This document shows, in pieces, positions 57,165 to 64,000 of a stretch of 64,000 nucleotides of DNA; within the stretch, counting starts at the first letter, position 1; each line of letters opens with the position of its first letter. The stretch spans positions 4,712,001 to 4,776,000 of the forward strand of contig BSBN01000252.1 of assembly GCA_027924645.1 (NCBI GenBank), given 5' to 3'. The DNA comes from Cunninghamia lanceolata. Lineage: Eukaryota > Streptophyta > Pinopsida > Cupressales > Cupressaceae. The position numbers and the translations under genes are program-made. The notes below the pieces were generated by a model. That model saw nothing but the letters and a program-made list of their open reading frames with translations, ran no database searches and had not been told where the DNA came from.

Positions 57165-58082
57165 ACACAAGGATTTTAAAATGGTAGCTTACACTTGTAA
57201 TTTGTCTAAATATTTCAAAATATAGAGGTATTTTTTTTAGTTTAGAAGAGGAAGTCACCTATGTCTACATTAAGGAATATGTGGAATGTCCGGTTTCCTT
57301 ATTGTATCTATAAAAAATCTATAAGTTTTCTGACAATTTGATTAATGAAACAAAAGGTCATTCATACATTGTAAATTCTATATGACTTTGTGCTTTGAAT
57401 ATAAGTAAACTTAGAATTCTGCATCTATTACAGAGTGTTTTCTGACTCTTACTGGTATTTGAAGTACTATCCTTTGAAATCTTACAATCTTTGATGTATG
57501 TTCATGAAAATACTCAAGACTTTACATTTGAAGATTTAGTTATGTTGATTTGATTGATTTACTATATTTCTTAAAGGCGTGAGTAATAGAGCATTTAGAT
57601 CCTGTAGTGAAATGATACTCAACTTGATTTCTCTAAACTTTTCTCCAAACATTTGAAATAATTATCTTAAACACAGATATCTTAAGAAAATTGTCTTGCA
57701 TTTGAATGAAGCATGAGGAATTATATTGATATTTGACAATTTTCATATCAATTTGAAAGGCACAGTTTGTTTTACTATAAATCATACAAAGCTTTGTGAT
57801 ATAGTAGTGAGTTTATGCAAAGGAATGAATAATTTGTCGATATTTGCAACAATTTGCATAATTTGAGTCCAGTAAGTCACAGATTAGCTTAAATCAAGTA
57901 AGGCCCCTTGAATATTACAGTTTCACATTAACCTGTTGAATTATCAACAAGGTCAAGACCTGACCATACAGAAACTTGGGATTAAGAACTCTTAGTTGAT
58001 TTCTTCATATCTTTCAAGACAGTTTAGGTTCATTTTGTGAATTTTAACTTTTGTTATGAATGTGTAAAAACAATCATCAACA
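57165..58082 (+). repeat. Partial LTR of Tat-like element (second copy)
   Basis: Matches 54792-55710 to its last base (ends CAATCATCAACA). It lacks the U3 and TATA region: homology begins at ACACAAGGATTTT, which in the first copy is just where transcription should start. It therefore looks like R-U5 only. Confidence 0.85.
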
Positions 58083-58562
58083 GATATATGTCTATAGAAT
58101 GTTTTTCTAGTAGAGTATAATGAATTTAAATAATAGTTTTTTTTCTTAGAATTGACCTATAGATTGATAAGAATATCTGAGTTAAAAAGCCGATTAGTAG
58201 TTATATTAAACCTATTCTTTACTGTCTTTTGATACTTGGTCGATAGGTGGCCATATCCATATAAACATTATGGACACAGATGCAATGTCGATAGGCATGA
58301 ATCTTGTAAAAAGAAAGTTAAAATGTACATGATGCTTGTGTTTAGTTTGAGCAATAAAATCGTGGCTAGTCATTTAAACTTGAAGATATCCATGTTCTTT
58401 TATGAATGATACTATAAGTGGGAAATTATCTAATTATATCTGTTATATAAATATTGGATATAAACTAATATAAGACCGAATGTCTTGGTGTGGTTGACTA
58501 CACAAGATAAACTGGTTATAAACATTCTAAACATATCTTGTTAAGGAATGAAAATTTTCAAC

Positions 58563-58699
58563 CAATCTAGAATAGATCAAGAGCTCAGATTAGTCTAGAA
58601 AAGACTGAGAGCTTAGAATAGTCTAGAAAAGATTGAGAGCTTAACAAGCCTAAAATAGACTATGAAGTCTAGTTAGTCATGAATGGACTGAGAATCATA
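58563..58699 (+). repeat. Tandem repeat, five units of 27-28 bases
   Basis: Units resembling TAGTCTAGAAAAGACTGAGA plus GCTTAGA start near 58563, 58590, 58618, 58645 and 58672. The two central units are nearly identical; the outer ones are worn. Confidence 0.75.
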
Positions 58700-59341
58700 T
58701 GTGTTATATATCTCAATATCTTTAAAAAGGAGTTAAATAGTTCACAGTTTTGAAGGAATCATTACTCTATGTTTATTATTAAAGCTTGTAGTTTATTAAA
58801 GATCAATGATTTGATTATTAGAATTTAACTTGAAAAGATTCCATAATCAGGTGATATACATAAGAATCTATTGTACTGATACCGTAAAACATATGTGTTA
58901 TCACTTTGACTATTTGGAGTAACTGAGAGTTCTTGTACACAACTTTTAATCTGGTTAAGAGGAAACCATTATTTTATCTTAATATGGTGATATTATATGT
59001 TTACTTTGATAGTAAATAGTTGAATATATTTTCATATACTATGGAAGATATATCTTAGTGGTAAGAGTCTTAGAAATATATAGACATCAAATGTATTGAC
59101 TATTTGATAGAATCAAGAATATCTCTATAATGTATGTTTAGAGCACGAAAATAGGTTGACAAGTTGTTGAGTAAATGACAGGTTTTCATAGTCCTGTGAT
59201 TCCAAGGATGCAAAGAGGAACTCAATGTATGTTTCATAAGTCACCTAAGCTCTCACCCTATACTTTTCAAGTTGACTAGTAGATAAGAGAATATTGTATG
59301 TCTTTGAGATTGATATTGTATAAACAAGTCAAAGAGTGTTG

Positions 59342-59343
<2 letters not shown>

Positions 59344-59411
<68 letters not shown>
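59344..59411. repeat. (TA)n microsatellite
   Basis: Nearly pure (AT)n of about 68 bases. Confidence 0.95.
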
Positions 59412-59412
<1 letters not shown>

Positions 59413-60051
59413 CTGAACTATAATAATGTTGTCTCCAAGTCAAGAAAAGAGTGAGTGAACATATGACTTTATTTATATGAAACATTGGACAAAGTAATGA
59501 AAAATTCATTGCTTGCATTGTTAGTTCACTATGTACCAAATATCTAAATAGTTAGAGTGGGTTATACATAGATAGATCTAGACTAGAGTTGTAAGCCCAA
59601 TTTTTATTACCTAGGACACTTCACTAGTTCTCAGATAGCATAAAGACTAAGTTGATTCTGATTATGTACACCTTGCAAAGGGAAGGGCCACTTCCAAAAG
59701 AAAGGTGTGCAGGGGACGACTGGTCTGTGGTTGGAGGAAAAGCACCAGGGTGATGCTATCTCTCTCCTACAATTGACTTCCGAAGACTTTTGAACATGAA
59801 ACTTTACTTATTATGTAAATCAAATTGATAAATATTGTAAGTTGCAAGGAATGTGACCATTTGTTACATGTTCATGATAAAAATATGAAATTTTCTAGTC
59901 ATATGTGAAGAAACCATCTTTTGAAATTATGTATTGTACTTGGACATTGGAAATATAATATTATTGGATTTTGTTATATACAAAAAAGAAATTAGATTTT
60001 TGCATTATTTGTGTTTAATGTTATTTAATGTTCCAATTGGGATGTTACACA

Positions 60052-60063
60052 TGGTATCAGAGC
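60052..60063 (+). other. Primer-binding site (iMet) of a further LTR element
   Basis: TGGTATCAGAGC, an exact complement to the initiator-Met tRNA 3' end, two bases after an LTR-type end (TGTTACA). Confidence 0.85.
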
Positions 60064-60156
60064 TACCAAGTTTAGCACTTGAACCTTGCAGCTCATTGTC
60101 AAGTTGCATAGAGTGGCAAGATATGCTAATTATAAAATGATTGCTCTTGTGTTAGA

Positions 60157-60507
60157 ATGGCTGGAAAGAGAAGGACAAGAAAGCAAGAAAAGAAAAGAAA
60201 ACATCATGATATGCCTAAGATCACCATTAATAAAGAGCCATCTCTTGAGCCAAAAATGAAGGAATGAGTGAGCTATACAGAAGAATCTTCGCTTACTGAT
60301 TTTGTGACACTAGTTGATACACTCAAATGTATCTACCTAGAAAGGAGGAAATAGATTGAAGTAGTAGAAGAGCTACCAACTCCTAATATTGTTAAGAATA
60401 ATAAACCATCTGTCCATTGTGATACGCCTTTTGAGTGTGGTTGGGATGCACCTATAATAGGGAAAGAGGTGTTGATTGTGTACTCAAGAATACACCCACC
60501 CATGTAA
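60157..60507 (+). pseudogene. Gag-like N-terminus after the primer site
   Basis: First ATG about 95 bases after the primer site. It opens with a very basic stretch (MAGKRRTRKQEKKRKHH), as many Gag proteins do, then continues with two stops to TAA at 60505. No capsid block or zinc knuckle is seen, and coding signal fades afterwards, so the identification rests mainly on position. Confidence 0.4.
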
Positions 60508-62987
60508 ATTTTGTGTTACTCAATTATGATGGGGAGGAGGAACCGAGGAAATCCCTTTGTTAGAAAGTGATATGTAGACACTTCTTATACATGAAAATAG
60601 AAAAGTTTTCTATGTGAATAAGCATGTAAAAATCCAAAGAGTGAATGAAGTTAAATTTTGGCTTGAAGTAATACTTTGATAGGGTACTTAGGCACCTTGG
60701 TCCTCTTTTAGGGTCAAGAAGAAATTTGAGTATTATCAAACCTATTCCTGTATGCACTCTCTTCTTCCCAGAAATCAACCTCTGAATCTTGTTCTTCTTA
60801 CCTACAGACATGGAAAGAGGGAAAAGGTTGTGTTGTGTTTAAGGGTTTTCTTAGTTAAACCCCATGTTGGTGTTCCCACCTCCACTATAGCAAATGATAA
60901 GACCTAGGAGTGCATGTCCTAGGAGGGTAAAGACTAGATCTACAATAATATGATAGATAATAATGAAAGATTATAACAACCACAAGATATTCAACCTTAG
61001 TTCATTAAGACCTAACACAAAAATAGGAGAGTGATGAAGAGGGCTTCAAACTTCCTTTAAAGCCTATAAACAACTTGAACAACATTCACAAGTAGATGAC
61101 ATCCCAAGCATAAAGAATATTTTAGCATAGAACATCATATGAAGGAAACTTAGTATTCATCTTGTTAGGTGTAAAATGAACTACAATACACACTTAATAA
61201 TGAATTACTGCTCACTTGTGAATAATAAAACAACTTTAGGCTACAAATGCTAACTAAAGAAGTGTTCTAAGTCAACATCACAAAGTGGGGTCAAAGTACC
61301 CAAGCGGGACTAGGGCCCTTGGGTACCCTGGACCTTTGGCCCACAGACTTTGAAAAGTGTCTTTTAATATGGTCTTAGTCCACTCCTAAGTTGATTATGT
61401 TGGGTTTACTTTTTAGGATCAATATATTCATCATTTAGAGGTCAAAAAGGTGTTACAATTGATCTTCGTTAACAAAGGAAACCAAATAGGTCCAATGTAG
61501 GAGATAAACTATGTGTAAAATACTAGTGTACATATTTTACGACGCTACATTTAGCCCCCACTTTAGTGTGGGTAGGAACTCATGTTTGAACTTATACTAA
61601 AGGGATGGACAAACACATAAACATAGAAGACCAAAGGATTCCACTAGGTCATGGACTATAGGTAGCCCCCAAAATTAGGATGCTAAGGTTGCAAACACAT
61701 AAGCAAAGAGATTTTCCAAACACACAAGACATTGCAACATTAATTCACATACATGGAGTATGAAAAGCATACATAGGAATACACGTAGAAGACACACAAT
61801 ACACAAATGTAATACACACCAGACACAATGCTTACACATAAGTCACAAGGCATACAAATAGAGAATACATGAAAAACATGACGAGGACATGTGAAGACAC
61901 AATTTATAATGCATAAAGGAAGAAAACATAAGAATACACATAGAACAAACACACAAGGCACATGACTCTGATGCTAGCTTTCTCTGTCACTAGGGTTCAT
62001 GTGAAGAGAAGCACCGCTATGGATCACACACTAACAATGACTTATGAATTACTAGGTGACCACCACAAGTCACATGAAGCACATGGGATAGACAACTATG
62101 TTGTAGTAGGTGGCTCATGGACCAAAGAGGAAGCATCGCAGGCTAGTGAGAACTATTAAATCACTAGGTGAGTTCCACACCAACAACCAAATATGCAACC
62201 AAAAGAGAGCATAGTACAATGCATGCCCCCACCTTAAAGTGATTGCTAACTCCTATTAGGGAGCAATTTCTTTAAGGTAGAACAAATCACAAGTTGGTAT
62301 GAGAGCTTTCAAGAAGCACATGCCCATAAGATATGTGTTTCTAAATAACTACATCATGCAAAGGGGGTTGCCCCTACAAAAGGAAAACCAAGGCAATGCT
62401 ACATGCATGATACAAAATGGCTTGTGTAGTCATGGTATGACACCGAGCATAGCAACAAGGTGCCACATAAATCAAATCATAAAAGAAAAAACAAGTAATA
62501 ACACAAAGGGATCTAGTTAATTGGTGTCAGTATTGGAATGGTTGTATAATAGGAGATATCTCAAGACTATATATATTATATATATGGAACTATCATCATC
62601 CACCAATTAGTAGAACTATGGAGTCAAAGGAAGAAGTATCACATAAAAGTAAAAATAATCATCCCTTGGGTCAACAAGGGTGAATGCCAAAACATTAGAT
62701 ATGCCTTGAATTTCTCCCAAAGGACATAGCAACAAACAGGGTATGACGATAAGAAGAATGATGATACAAATAGAGAGAATGTCACAACAGATTCTGGCCC
62801 CTTTGTATCCTTGCACCTACAAGTGTGTCAATGGTTATCCAAAGAGAGCTTAACAACACAATAATAATAATATTAATAATAATAATACTAATAATAATAA
62901 GTAAAGCATCAAGCAACACATCATAGGGGAAACACAATCACGTACATGCATAACAAAGAAAATAAGGTACCTCACATGTGAGTCAAC
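60508..62987. other. No gene recognised
   Basis: AT-rich with some CA-rich patches (61730-61970). A segment around 61545-61570 (TTTAGCCCCCACTTTAGTG) looks repeat-derived but has no partner here. An (AAT)n microsatellite is at 62862-62895. Short open frames on both strands have no recognisable domain. Confidence 0.5.
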
Positions 62988-63640
62988 CTAAAGATAGTCA
63001 TCCTCCTCCCAATCTAGTTTGTCATCCATTTTAAAAGGAGGACAAGATGCAAGAGGAACTATAGCATGTGATGTATATAGGACAAGAGCAATCCCTGTAA
63101 TAACTTTAGGTTTGGTAGCAGAATGTAGTACAATAGGTTTAATAGCAGCTTGTGAAGCGTCATCTTTCTTTGTAGGAGACACAATGGTAGTAGATGTCTC
63201 TTTGGTGTCCTTCAGTGATAAATGCTTATGAGTAGGGAGATTATTATCTCCTATGGAAACGTGAGTCATAGCATGATGACACTTCTTTCTTTCTCTTGCA
63301 ATCTTATTTCTCTTAGCTTTATTTATGATGTTCTTAAGTGGAATTGTAGCATCTTCTAACGCAGGTTCCTTTTCTCCTTTTGTTTTAGGAACATTAGAAA
63401 AAATAGGATGAATCGTTGAAGGAGGGGAGACTACGGGGTAAACATTCCTCAATTCGAGATTCTCTTCCTTCTCATCTTGTGAAACAAGTGGAAATATAGG
63501 AGCATCCTCATGTGGTTGAGAAACCTTGAGAAATAAAACTTGTGCAACCAATTGACCATCAGTAGTCTTTGTAGAGGTGCACGGAAAAAAAGTTATATTG
63601 TGATTGAGGGGAGGTTTGATTTGTGCATGAAGGTTGCCTC
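62988..63640 (-). pseudogene. Unassigned ORF, Lys/Ser/Thr/Pro-rich
   Basis: The open stretch 62988-63551 encodes 187 residues without a stop, and the frame remains open upstream (…TFFPCTSTKTTDGQL) to about 63630; there is no convincing ATG. It contains a basic patch KNIINKAKRNKIARERKKCH and ends in an acidic tail, WEEDDYL. Composition is far from the AT-rich chance ORFs around it. I do not recognise a domain. It may be a C-terminal or linker part of a retroelement protein, or a host exon. Confidence 0.35.
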
Positions 63641-64000
63641 ATTATCCTTGAAGTGATGGTAGAGGGGAAACCCTGGAATATTTGTAGCATTGTAAATTGT
63701 GTACACCACCATTTTACCCTTAGTTTATCTCCCAGATGGGCCTCAAATATTTGCACTTGATTATTAGGACCTATTTTAACCCCTTCTTGAGAATTAAGTG
63801 TGTAATACTTGATCCAAATGTACCAAACTTGGATAAGAATCATAAGGAAGAGCTAAGTGTACTTTAAGTGCCCTATTTCAGGGACTATGTGGCTAAAGGA
63901 CAAGGGCACCAAAGTGCCCTAGGCCACCTTGAGCCCTAGCCTAAATTGTGGCCTTGTCATCTTAGGCCCCTTAAAACATTCCTAATGTCAGCCTTGTGTG
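63641..64000. other. End of window, no gene fixed
   Basis: An open stretch on the minus strand (63559-63843) has no recognisable domain. Around 63860-63970 the words GTGCCCTA and AAGTGCCCTAGG recur in facing orientation. Nothing else is supported. Confidence 0.4.

Larger units (their letters stand above)
58083..60049 (+). repeat. LTR-like stretch ending at a primer site
   Basis: Ends GGGATGTTACA, then CA and the primer site at 60052, the usual end of a plant 5' LTR. It holds a five-fold 27-28 base tandem repeat (58563-58699) and a long (TA)n (59344-59411), as U3 regions often do. The 5' edge is unknown and may be anywhere after 58083. No partner LTR lies in the window. Confidence 0.5.

Noticed and set aside
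61740..61961. Cys/Val-rich minus-strand frame
   Set aside because: Product of a CA-rich low-complexity patch.
1..64000. CRISPR arrays, operons, tRNA or rRNA genes
   Set aside because: No regularly spaced repeat-spacer pattern, no cloverleaf or rRNA signature; tRNA-like words are only primer sites of retroelements.

Overview
The window reads as intergenic DNA of a large, AT-rich, repeat-dominated plant nuclear genome. I see no host gene, no RNA gene and nothing prokaryotic. What can be recognised is almost all retrotransposon: plant-type Ty3/gypsy chromoviruses with chromodomains and initiator-Met tRNA primer sites, a Tat-like Ty3 element, Ty1/copia debris, and L1-type LINEs with an RNase H tail. 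Most copies carry many in-frame stops, commonly TAG or TGA where CAG, CGA or TGG is expected, as in old methylated copies. A gymnosperm such as a conifer is my best guess, by inference from the density, age and type of the elements; a fern or other large plant genome is not excluded.

Layout. 1-6490: AT-rich, no gene, with a palindrome cluster (195-395) and a dispersed LTR-like repeat (1780-2113). 6650-9993: copia gag-protease debris (-), a compound microsatellite, and the first copy (7474-9819) of a 2.2-2.3 kb repeat whose second copy is at 30838-33053. 9994-15088: chromovirus A (-), Tekay/Del-like, pol inactivated. 15089-20771: chromovirus B (+), Reina-like, with two LTRs, PBS and PPT. 21868-29440: an L1-type LINE (-) with ORF1, ORF2 and a third ORF, each joined to the next by an overlapping stop and start. 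33054-44840: a Tat-like Ty3 element (-), in order 5' LTR, gag, protease, archaeal-type RNase H, RT, degenerate RNase H, integrase, then a large accessory ORF. 45450-47240: a LINE remnant (-). 50285-58082 (+): a second, divergent accessory ORF followed by an LTR, a gag and a partial LTR. 58083-60507 (+): an LTR-like stretch with a primer site and a gag-like start. 62988-63640 (-): an unassigned ORF.

The most interesting signal is a recurring accessory protein. A large ORF with a globular N-terminal region (loosely like plant mobile-domain or 'putative plant transposon protein' families) and a charged or coiled-coil C-terminal region lies downstream of pol in the Tat-like element (36745-33054, -). 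A divergent copy stands alone before an LTR (50285-54459, +). A shorter ORF of similar layout forms the 3' ORF of the LINE (23770-22083, -). All coding entries here are decayed copies; none is likely to work as it stands.
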